From Thermomicrobiales bacterium (GTDB lineage Bacteria; Chloroflexota; Chloroflexia; Thermomicrobiales; UBA6265), in assembly GCA_025937615.1 (NCBI GenBank), contig JAICRA010000128.1, forward strand, positions 1 through 5,263: a stretch of DNA of 5,263 nt, read 5' to 3'. Shown here one piece after another: positions 1 through 4,023 of the stretch; position 1 is the first letter of the stretch; each line of letters begins with the position of its first letter. The position numbers were made by a program, and so were the translations under genes. The notes under the pieces were generated by a model that saw only the letters and a program-made list of their open reading frames with translations, searched no databases and was not told the origin of the DNA.

Positions 1-203
1 GGGTTGTAGAGCACGATCAGACCGACCAGCACCCACTTTTCCGCGTCACGCACCCGGGGCCGTGTCAGGAAGTACGCGCTGACGATGCAGAGGAACAGCC
101 GCAGCAGCACGTAGTACTCGTACGGCAGCGGCAGCAGGCCGATCGCGACGGCGACAGCAGCGATCGTGATCAGGCCCGGCGGATCGCGATTCCATCGAAG
201 CAT
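1..203 (-). CDS. Partial small multi-pass membrane protein (DUF6804-like), C-terminus off the left edge
   Basis: A minus-strand frame opens at the ATG at 203 (MLRWNRDPPGLITIAAVAVA...) and stays open to the window edge, giving 67 residues. Two clear hydrophobic segments are visible, at about residues 10-27 and 30-48, separated by the short turn PLPYEYY; a third begins near residue 56 (KWVLVGLIVLYNP). The PLPYEYYVLLRL pattern, followed by a small charged loop and a third helix ending in a YNP-like motif, matches what I know of DUF6804-type small inner-membrane proteins, whose function is unknown. That family call is from memory of the pattern. The reading frame is more protein-like than the overlapping frame starting at 309, which is rich in Arg and Ala without order. 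The start lies next to a weak GCAGG; an in-frame GTG at 227 is an alternative. It diverges from the lipoprotein gene at 315. Confidence 0.7.
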   Translation of the reverse strand, partial: MLRWNRDPPGLITIAAVAVAIGLLPLPYEYYVLLRLFLCIVSAYFLTRPRVRDAEKWVLVGLIVLYN

Positions 204-265
204 CCTGCGCGAAAGAGTGATCGGCACTGCTGGCGGGAAGGTACCACATGCAAGCGGGGTGAGCG

Positions 266-293
266 TTGCGCCATTCGAGGATGGCGCTACAAT
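266..293 (+). promoter_or_regulatory. Probable sigma-70-type promoter of the lipoprotein gene
   Basis: TACAAT at 288-293 matches the -10 consensus at five of six positions. A weak -35 candidate, TTGCGC at 266-271, lies 16 bases upstream. The predicted transcription start near 300 leaves a leader of only about 15 bases before the ATG at 315. The 12-mer CGCTACAATCCG (285-296) recurs in front of two TIGR03435 genes in this window, which supports a shared core-promoter element. Confidence 0.6.
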
Positions 294-314
294 CCGCCGA
301 ACTGATCACCCCAG

Positions 315-764
315 ATGAGCAGTCGCCCCCTTCGTCTTCTCGTCCTCGTGTCGGCGTTGGTATCAGGTTGCAGTGACGGATCGCCGGCTGGCCCTGCGGG
401 TGGTTCGACCGTGCGCGTGATCCTGTCGGTGCCGAGTTTCGGCATGACGATCTCGCTCAGTGTCGGCGGCCAGACGATTTCCACTGCGGGCACGCACGAG
501 ATTCGGCTGTCGGCCGGCACGCACACGATCACCGGTTCGTTCAATCCAACAGGGCCAGTGACGATTCCTCAGTTGCCTATCACCTTCATCGGCCATCCAT
601 CGGGCGGCGGCGGAGTTCGGTCCGGGTCGCTTCGCAGCTTGACGGGCCCGGTATTACAAACCGGCCCGTGCAGCATCAGCTACTCCACTACAGAGCCGCA
701 GAGCTTTTCGATCCAGTTCGATGTAACGACGGATGCGAACAGCTCCTGTCCGGCGCCGTTCTGA
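315..764 (+). CDS. Putative secreted lipoprotein of unknown function (149 aa)
   Basis: The N-terminus has a basic start (MSSRPLR), a hydrophobic stretch LLVLVSALV, and the lipobox VSGC with Cys19 as the likely lipidated residue. A Ser/Gly/Pro-rich linker (about residues 20-32) follows, then a beta-rich region of alternating hydrophobic residues: TVRVILSV, TISLSVGG, HEIRLSAGTHTITGSF. The phrase LSAGTHTITGSF resembles strands in PEGA-like or Ig-like surface domains, but I cannot assign a family. A Gly-rich loop lies at about residues 95-101. Cys119 and Cys145 are the only other cysteines and could form a disulfide outside the cytoplasm. The protein ends CPAPF. The start is chosen because it gives the lipobox at the expected distance and sits about 22 bases after TACAAT; no Shine-Dalgarno is seen. 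It is probably monocistronic. The lipoprotein call is fairly secure; the function is unknown. Confidence 0.75.
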   Translation: MSSRPLRLLVLVSALVSGCSDGSPAGPAGGSTVRVILSVPSFGMTISLSVGGQTISTAGTHEIRLSAGTHTITGSFNPTGPVTIPQLPITFIGHPSGGGGVRSGSLRSLTGPVLQTGPCSISYSTTEPQSFSIQFDVTTDANSSCPAPF

Positions 765-794
765 ACCAGGCGCGTGGCAATTGAAGTCCGCGTT

Positions 795-829
795 CGTGCG
801 AACCGCACGGCGCAGGAAACGGTACCTGC
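795..829. other. Two adjacent stem-loops downstream of the lipoprotein gene
   Basis: CGTGCG (795-800) and CGCACG (804-809) form a perfect 6-bp stem with an AAC loop. GCAGG (812-816) and CCTGC (825-829) form a second stem directly after it, containing the palindrome GGTACC. They start 31 bases after the lipoprotein stop. There is no T-tract, so this is not a standard intrinsic terminator. It may protect the transcript 3' end, act as an operator, or be chance. Confidence 0.35.
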
Positions 830-846
830 CTTGCTCCCGCCTGAGC

Positions 847-1023
847 ATGGATAACCAGATGCCGCCTAGAGACGAGGACCCGTCGGAAATGACTGATTTC
901 GAGAAAAACACTACGTTCGAGGAACTCGAGCGGCTCGAGCAGGACTCCAAGCCTCCTGACCTGAATCGAATCAGTCAGGAGCGTAAAAAGGAGAGACCGG
1001 AAGGGCCTCGAAGGTCGGAATAG
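847..1023 (+). CDS. Possible small charged protein (58 aa)
   Basis: The frame from the ATG at 847 encodes MDNQMPPRDEDPSEMTDFEK..., 58 residues, ending at TAG 1021-1023. It is very hydrophilic: an acidic N-terminal two-thirds with the likely helical stretch TTFEELERLEQDSK, then a basic tail rich in Arg, Lys and Glu (ISQERKKERPEGPRRSE). No signal peptide or membrane segment is present, so a product would be cytoplasmic and probably partly disordered. The frame extends upstream to 733, but that part is Arg-rich and overlaps the lipoprotein gene and the stem-loops at 795-829, so I prefer the internal ATG. No Shine-Dalgarno or promoter is evident, which lowers confidence. I do not recognise a family. 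It could be a real orphan or a chance frame in the 307-base gap between two secreted-protein genes. Confidence 0.35.
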   Translation: MDNQMPPRDEDPSEMTDFEKNTTFEELERLEQDSKPPDLNRISQERKKERPEGPRRSE

Positions 1024-1058
1024 GCCAGTCGCAGCCTCGTTGGTGTCCAATGGGGAAC

Positions 1059-1063
1059 GGAGG
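1059..1063 (+). promoter_or_regulatory. Shine-Dalgarno GGAGG for the secreted protein at 1072
   Basis: GGAGG lies 8 bases before the ATG at 1072. This is near-ideal spacing and fixes the start of the secreted-protein gene. The site is 36 bases after the stop of the candidate 58-aa gene, so the two could share a transcript. Confidence 0.7.
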
Positions 1064-1071
1064 CACTTTCA

Positions 1072-1461
1072 ATGACCACGACCCGCACGGCCGTGTTGTC
1101 GCTGTTGCTCACCGTTCTGGTCGTGCCCGTCTCGGCAGCCGATGTGACCGGCAACTGGAAACTGAACATCAACCTGAACGGCGTGCCTGAACTGCTTTGC
1201 ACCGTCACCCAGACGGACCAGCGGCTCGAAGGAACGTGCAAGGCTGGTGACGAGGCTGGCGTCAATCTGAACGACGGAAGAGTCACCGGCGATCAAGTGA
1301 GTTGGTCGTGGAAGGTTACGACGCCTGATGCCAATACGTGGACCTACCTATTCACCGGGACACTGGACGCAAATGGCAACACCATCAAGGGTCTCGCCAG
1401 GTTCTTCATCGGCCCCGGCTCCAAACAGAATGAAGTGAGCTTCACGGCGACGAAGCAGTAA
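1072..1461 (+). CDS. Small secreted beta-rich protein, lipocalin-like in outline (129 aa)
   Basis: A Sec signal peptide spans residues 1-22: MTTTR, hydrophobic AVLSLLLTVLVVPV, and a likely cut after VSA or AA. The mature part begins DVTGNWKLNINLNG, a typical first strand of small extracellular beta-barrels in which a conserved G-x-W opens the fold. It continues with regularly spaced strands and glycines: LEGTCKAGD, DGRVTGDQVSWSWKV, YLFTGTLDANGNTIKG, NEVSFTATKQ. Cys43 and Cys56 may form a disulfide. Many soil Acidobacteriota genomes carry short secreted proteins of this V-T-G-x-W...G-x-V-x-G-D-x-V-S-F/W type; I know of no defined function, and ligand binding is only a guess from the fold outline. 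The start is fixed by GGAGG 8 bases upstream. The gene converges with the serine recombinase remnant, whose residual frame overlaps the last 20 bases of this gene on the opposite strand. It appears intact. Confidence 0.75.
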   Translation: MTTTRTAVLSLLLTVLVVPVSAADVTGNWKLNINLNGVPELLCTVTQTDQRLEGTCKAGDEAGVNLNDGRVTGDQVSWSWKVTTPDANTWTYLFTGTLDANGNTIKGLARFFIGPGSKQNEVSFTATKQ

Positions 1462-1474
1462 CAGGTAAAAGCTC

Positions 1475-1870
1475 CGCGGCTATACGACCCCGCTCGAACT
1501 CCGCGAGCGCCGCCAAAATGTGCAGTTGGAGCTTGCCCGCTGGCGTGGTGCAGTCGATCCCTTCACCCAGCGAGACGAACGCGATCCCGAGTCCCTGGAG
1601 TTCATCGAGCAGCGTCACGAGGTGGCGAAGGTTTCGCCCGAGTCGGTCCAGACGCCATCACACGACGACATCTACCCGTCGCCGCTTGGCATCCTTCACC
1701 AGCGCATCGAGGGCAGGCCGGCGTTCCTTCGCGCCGCTCACCCCTTCATCGACGTATTCGCTCGTAATCGTCCATCCGCGTGCGTCCGCGTATCGGCGCA
1801 GCTCCAGAAGTTGGTTCTCGCAGGTCTGATCCGTCGTGCTCACTCGTGCATAAATCGCCGCTTTTATCAT
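1475..1870 (-). pseudogene. Serine recombinase (resolvase/invertase family), interrupted by in-frame TGA and truncated
   Basis: The ATG at 1870 opens MIKAAIYARVSTTDQTCENQ, the classic start of small serine recombinases: Arg9 and nucleophile Ser11 in YARVSTTDQ. The frame continues through ADARGWTI, YVDEGVSGAKERRPALDAL and RVDVVV, then meets TGA at 1660-1658, where relatives usually carry Cys or another residue. Reading through, WRLDRLGRNLRHLVTLLDEL, FVSLGEGIDCTTPAGKL and ILAALAEFERGRIA follow in the same frame, with Asp75, Arg76 and Arg79 matching the catalytic D-R-x-x-R cluster. The 70-aa product upstream of the TGA lacks those residues and should be inactive. Similarity ends near 1475, at the end of the long dimerisation helix, so the helix-turn-helix DNA-binding tail is also missing; the frame then runs through unrelated sequence to a stop at 1442, inside the neighbouring gene. 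The Shine-Dalgarno GGAGG (1876-1872) sits only one base from the ATG, which is unusually close. Two independent lesions make this a decayed gene. Confidence 0.88.
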
Positions 1871-2234
1871 TCCTCCGCGACGGTGCAGGCAAATAGCGCA
1901 CCACGCACTCGGGCAGTGTGGTCGCGTGCTTGAACGTCCATGCGAGTTGGAACCTTCGGACGGCCGAAGATTAGTCTCCGCGATCCAGATTTACTAAACG
2001 CGGCGCACAACGATCAGCGAGGTGAATCGAGCGATCACTCCGAGATTTGCGTTTGGGGTTAACGTGCGGCCCATGCTTCGGGTCATGGGGGTGTGGGTGG
2101 ACCAGTCGGGGTGCTGGATCGAGGTGTGATTCTGATCGTGCCCTCAACCTTCGGCCCGGCTTCGGGTGAGAACGTAGGACCGTAATCGGCCTTGCGGATG
2201 TTTTCTTCTCTGAAGTGGGAAGGCGATCTCCATG
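1871..2234. other. Intergenic region upstream of the recombinase remnant, no convincing gene
   Basis: These 364 bases lie behind paralog 1 and in front of the serine recombinase, both on the minus strand. Contents: an imperfect inverted repeat at 1896-1929; a 6-bp hairpin CTTCGG/CCGAAG at 1954-1969 with an ACGG loop; a hairpin CCCATG/CATGGG starting at 2070; and a compact CCCG-GCTT-CGGG stem around 2155-2166. None is followed by a T-tract. A minus-strand frame ending at TGA 2085-2083 reads FREENIRKADYGPTFSPEAG and then a Pro/Thr-rich end, but it has no start codon and merges out of frame with paralog 1. Its status is unknown. Confidence 0.5.
1896..1929. repeat. Imperfect inverted repeat next to the serine recombinase start
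   Basis: The left arm GCGCACCACGCACT (1896-1909) and right arm AGTGTGGTCGCGTGC (1915-1929) pair as ACT/AGT, ACCAC/GTGGT and GCG/CGC with small bulges around a CGGGC centre. It begins 26 bases upstream of the recombinase ATG, where resolvases commonly bind dyad-like res subsites. The arms do not match a res consensus that I know, so the binding role is inference. Confidence 0.35.
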
Positions 2235-3008
2235 TCAGTCCGGCGTTGGTCGCTGGACGGATTCGATGACGAGCACGTCAACAGGTCTTCGTGTCGCGTT
2301 CAACTTGAGGCCGAGTTGTTCCTCAATCGCGGTGAATAGCGCGGGACGCGGATCATTCGCATCTGCGCTGACTGTCGCTGGCCTCCACGTGAGTTCGACA
2401 TCAAACACGCCAGCGATGTTCGATTCGTCTCGGACGACCGCCTGCACCAAAGTGCTGAGCATTCCCTCAGCCAGTTGACTGATGGTCACGCCCCGAATCG
2501 CTGCCTTCCCTCCGTTCGGAAAGGCACTCCCACCGCGCTCGCATTCCACGGGGCCAGTTCCACAATCGGGTCGAGGACGAAGCCCCGGCCCAACGGAACC
2601 GTCTGGTCGCAGACGAGTGACGACATACACCTGCTGTTCACGTGGCTCACGGCGTGCCTTCAGTTGGAACCGTTCAACGAGCAAGGTTTGCACCATTTGC
2701 CGACGCTCGTCGTTGCTGATCGGACGCGAGGCTTTCGCGTTGATGTCGAAACGTTCATCAAACGCCCATGCGGGCAAGCCGGACATACGCTTGTCGTCCA
2801 CGTTGTAGGCATACCGCACGATGCTTTCCAACGGACGATTGATCATCGTGATGCCCTCAGGCGGTGTTGGACCAAACGGGATGCTGAGGTCACTGCCCGT
2901 ATTCGGTTTGACGGAGACAACCTCGAAGCGCGGGGCACCTGACTGAGCGGCTAGAGGCAGAGCGGCGGTGACAACGAGACCACCGAGTAGCAGCGAGAGC
3001 CGTGTCAT
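2235..3008 (-). CDS. TIGR03435 family secreted protein, paralog 1 (257 aa)
   Basis: This is a complete member of the soil-associated TIGR03435 family, whose function is unknown. Residues 1-22 form a signal peptide (MTRLSLLLGGLVVTAALPLA, likely cut near AAQ), so the mature protein should act outside the cytoplasm. Family landmarks in order: FEVVSVKPN (28-36); NRPLESIVRYAYNV (57-70); GLPAWAFDERFDINAKA (77-93); LLVERFQLKARRE (109-121); a pair of cysteines (149, 156) in the variable middle, a possible disulfide; GVFDVELTW (200-208); and the C-terminal signature EEQLGLKL...VLVIESVQRPTPD (229-257). Length is normal. The ATG at 3008 is chosen because GGAGG (3019-3015) lies 6 bases upstream; the ATG at 3014 would touch the Shine-Dalgarno, and the frame reaching to 3059 starts upstream of the -10 box. 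Both ends look intact. It sits between two broken recombinases, so it may be cargo of an old mobile element or simply a target region. Confidence 0.9.
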   Translation of the reverse strand: MTRLSLLLGGLVVTAALPLAAQSGAPRFEVVSVKPNTGSDLSIPFGPTPPEGITMINRPLESIVRYAYNVDDKRMSGLPAWAFDERFDINAKASRPISNDERRQMVQTLLVERFQLKARREPREQQVYVVTRLRPDGSVGPGLRPRPDCGTGPVECERGGSAFPNGGKAAIRGVTISQLAEGMLSTLVQAVVRDESNIAGVFDVELTWRPATVSADANDPRPALFTAIEEQLGLKLNATRRPVDVLVIESVQRPTPD

Positions 3009-3014
3009 GGCCAT

Positions 3015-3019
3015 CCTCC
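3015..3019 (-). promoter_or_regulatory. Shine-Dalgarno GGAGG deciding the start of paralog 1
   Basis: On the minus strand GGAGG occupies 3019-3015. It is 6 bases from the ATG at 3008 and directly adjacent to the ATG at 3014, so the downstream ATG is the better start. Given the -10 box at 3033-3028, the whole leader is only about 14 bases. Confidence 0.65.
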
Positions 3020-3024
3020 GACGC

Positions 3025-3036
3025 CGGATTGTAGCG
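3025..3036 (-). promoter_or_regulatory. -10 promoter element of paralog 1 (CGCTACAATCCG)
   Basis: On the minus strand this is CGCTACAATCCG with TACAAT at 3033-3028. The same 12-mer precedes the lipoprotein gene and paralog 2. No convincing -35 hexamer is found at 16-18 bases; a TTGTGC at 3061-3056 is too far (22 bases). The element may rely on its extended -10 context or on an activator. Confidence 0.6.
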
Positions 3037-3114
3037 CCGTGCAGGTCAGATCGCGGCACAACGCGCCTTGCGACTCAGGCATAGCCTTTCGCGACGACAC
3101 GAAGACGCAGGACT

Positions 3115-3450
3115 TCACCGCCGCAATTGCGCAAGCACCGACAGCCCTTGATGCGTCCGTTGCACATCCTCAGTGAGCAGGTGCAAATACTTCGTCGTCG
3201 TGGATACGTCGCTGTGCCCGAGGATTGTGAGGATCAGGGCGTGGACGCGCGAGTGCTCGAACGTCTTCGGCCGATAGCCGAGCACGATTCGCAGCGCCGC
3301 TTCACCATGGGTGCGGATGATCCGCTTCTCCAGTCGCTGCGGCCTGAGCTTCACCAGCGTAGGAGCTTCCCCTTGCTCATGGAGCCATCGGCACAATGCG
3401 TTCATCGCGCGGAGCCATGTGTTGCGCGAGTGGGCTCTCGCGGCGTTCAC
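3115..3450 (-). pseudogene. Tyrosine recombinase (phage-type integrase) remnant with catalytic-core deletion
   Basis: The open frame (GTG start at 3450, 111 residues) joins two parts of a site-specific integrase. Residues 10-76 match the end of the SAM-like core-binding domain and the first catalytic helix: NTWLRAMNALCRWLHEQGEA, then IRTHGEAALRIVLGYRPKTF and HALILTIL. Residue 78 onward is the C-terminal catalytic segment, GHSDVSTTTKYLHLLTEDVQ, with His79 and the nucleophile Tyr88. The intervening stretch of about 130-150 residues in relatives, which carries the first catalytic Arg (in a TGxR-type motif), the beta-hairpin Lys and the HxxR box, is absent; the junction lies near 3217-3222. The frame is preserved but the active site is not, so recombinase activity is not expected. 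The N-terminal arm is also short: relatives start roughly 50 residues earlier, and the frame continues upstream without an ATG. It lies 29 bases downstream of the 58-aa gene on the same strand. A simple deletion scar is most likely. Confidence 0.85.
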
Positions 3451-3479
3451 GAAGATGAGCGACGGACACCTCGCCGTAC

Positions 3480-3656
3480 CTATTCGTAGTTCTCGTCGTG
3501 AATCTCGTCGAGCACGTCGGAGGCGTCTTCGAGCGTCGTCTTCAGTTCATCCAGCTTCTCGGACGCATCAACGTCTGGCTCGGCCTGGAGTTCTTCCACA
3601 ACCGTTGCGGCATCGTCAATGTCAGTCGCGAGTTCATTCAGTTTGCGTGATGACAT
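3480..3656 (-). CDS. Small acidic, probably helical protein (58 aa)
   Basis: The product (MSSRKLNELATDIDDAATVV..., ending HDENYE) is strongly acidic and made almost wholly of helix-favouring residues. Hydrophobics are spaced in a heptad-like way: LNELATDIDDAATVVEEL, then a short PDVDA break, then LDELKTTLEDASDVLDEI. This suggests two short amphipathic helices forming a hairpin or a dimeric coiled coil. No signal peptide or membrane segment is present. The ATG at 3656 has a perfect GGAGG (3669-3665) 8 bases upstream, so I choose it over the frame extension to 3788. The stop lies 29 bases from the start of the integrase remnant on the same strand, so the two may have been co-transcribed, and the gene may be an accessory of the former element. 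I do not recognise a family. A regulatory or partner role (antitoxin-like, excision-factor-like, or an unrelated housekeeping helper) cannot be distinguished from sequence alone. Confidence 0.7.
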   Translation of the reverse strand: MSSRKLNELATDIDDAATVVEELQAEPDVDASEKLDELKTTLEDASDVLDEIHDENYE

Positions 3657-3664
3657 CAAGAGGT

Positions 3665-3669
3665 CCTCC
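3665..3669 (-). promoter_or_regulatory. Shine-Dalgarno GGAGG deciding the start of the 58-aa acidic protein
   Basis: Minus-strand GGAGG at 3669-3665, 8 bases before the ATG at 3656. It selects this start over in-frame upstream codons and is the main reason to regard the small gene as real. Confidence 0.7.
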
Positions 3670-3857
3670 GACGATAGCTGCGACCATGCCGGGTATCCGA
3701 GGTGATCACGTTTGTTGACGCGCGAGGCGGCTGTCGATTGATCCGGTTTCCGTAACGCTGAGCTCTCGCCGATGCCGTTCCTGCTCAATCAGCTGGGCCA
3801 TAGTCTCCCTGACCCGCGCGAGACCACGCGGGCGCTCCAACCTAACACCTCGATGAC

Positions 3858-3883
3858 TTGACAACTATGCGCATTATGCGCGG
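3858..3883. promoter_or_regulatory. TTGACA plus Xer/dif-like palindrome, candidate recombinase or regulator binding site
   Basis: GCGCAT (3869-3874) and ATGCGC (3876-3881) form a perfect inverted repeat around T3875, and TATGCGC occurs twice in direct orientation (3866-3872 and 3875-3881). On the minus strand the segment reads GCCGCGCATAA then TGCGCA; the first part matches the XerC arm of E. coli dif (GGTGCGCATAA, recalled from memory) at 9 of 11 positions, while the other arm matches poorly (5 of 11). TTGACA lies directly beside it, but no -10 box follows at the right distance. Confidence 0.4.
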
Positions 3884-3958
3884 CCTGAGCGAAATTACGT
3901 TCCTCTGTGGGTGTGACAGCCGTGGTCACTCATCGTTCTGCGCGAACTGACGGAACTG

Positions 3959-3980
3959 GTTCGCCGGATGAACGGCTCAC
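3959..3980 (+). repeat. 22-bp direct repeat, copy A (upstream of paralog 2)
   Basis: The block starts GTTCGCCGGATGAA and ends GGCTCAC, and differs from copy B at 4810-4831 only at base 3973 (C here, T there). It ends 43 bases before the start of paralog 2. The two copies are 851 bases apart, close to the 878-base spacing of the two gene starts, consistent with duplication of gene plus upstream DNA. Confidence 0.75.
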
Positions 3981-3996
3981 CGAGGCAGGCCAACGC

Positions 3997-4008
3997 CGCT
4001 ACAATCCG
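3997..4008 (+). promoter_or_regulatory. -10 promoter element of paralog 2 (CGCTACAATCCG)
   Basis: TACAAT at 4000-4005 within the 12-mer shared with paralog 1 and the lipoprotein gene. No good -35 hexamer is visible 16-18 bases upstream. The distance to the Shine-Dalgarno is short, as in paralog 1, so the leader should be about 12-15 bases. Confidence 0.6.
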
Positions 4009-4013
4009 CCCCG

Positions 4014-4018
4014 GGAGG
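4014..4018 (+). promoter_or_regulatory. Shine-Dalgarno GGAGG deciding the start of paralog 2
   Basis: GGAGG (in CCGGGAGG) lies 5 bases before the ATG at 4024. With the -10 box at 4000-4005, this excludes the longer in-frame start at 3907, which lies upstream of the promoter. Confidence 0.7.
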
Positions 4019-4023
4019 TTTGC

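Larger units (their letters stand above)
3657..4023. other. Intergenic region between the 58-aa gene and paralog 2
   Basis: These 367 bases separate divergent transcripts. They hold the GGAGG of the 58-aa gene (3665-3669); a 31-aa minus-strand micro-frame at 3801-3706 of doubtful reality; a GC hairpin CCCGCG/CGCGGG at 3813-3832 without a T-tract; a perfect -35-like TTGACA at 3858-3863; the palindrome at 3869-3881; the 22-bp repeat copy at 3959-3980; and the -10 element and Shine-Dalgarno of paralog 2. No convincing protein-coding gene is seen. Confidence 0.55.

Noticed and set aside
46..309. Minus-strand open frame of 87 codons at the left edge
   Set aside because: The product is a patternless Arg/Ala-rich sequence, while the overlapping minus frame starting at 203 encodes a coherent membrane protein.
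1491..1509. Hairpin CGCTCG/CGAGCG as a bidirectional terminator between convergent genes
   Set aside because: It encodes the LAEFERGR part of the recombinase helix and no T-tract follows on either strand.
1658..1660. Selenocysteine codon in the serine recombinase
   Set aside because: Sec in this family is not known to me, the site is not catalytic, and the gene is also truncated at its C-terminus, so nonsense mutation is simpler.
1520..1933. Plus-strand open frame of 137 codons opposite the serine recombinase
   Set aside because: It is the antisense of a clearly recognisable recombinase; no signature of its own and no ribosome binding site.
2058..2064. GTTAACG as an integron attC core site
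   Set aside because: No matching complementary core and no folded attC structure around it; an isolated 7-base match is expected by chance.
2475..2942. Plus-strand open frame of 155 codons inside paralog 1
   Set aside because: Antisense shadow of a gene with family landmarks along its whole length.
3706..3801. 31-aa minus-strand micro-ORF (MAQLIEQERHRREL...)
   Set aside because: It has a GGGAGA two bases from the ATG and a helix-like start, but it is too short and without relatives that I know; not enough to call a gene.
3813..3832. Hairpin CCCGCG/CGCGGG as an intrinsic terminator
   Set aside because: No T-tract on either strand, and it sits upstream of both flanking genes, where termination is not expected.
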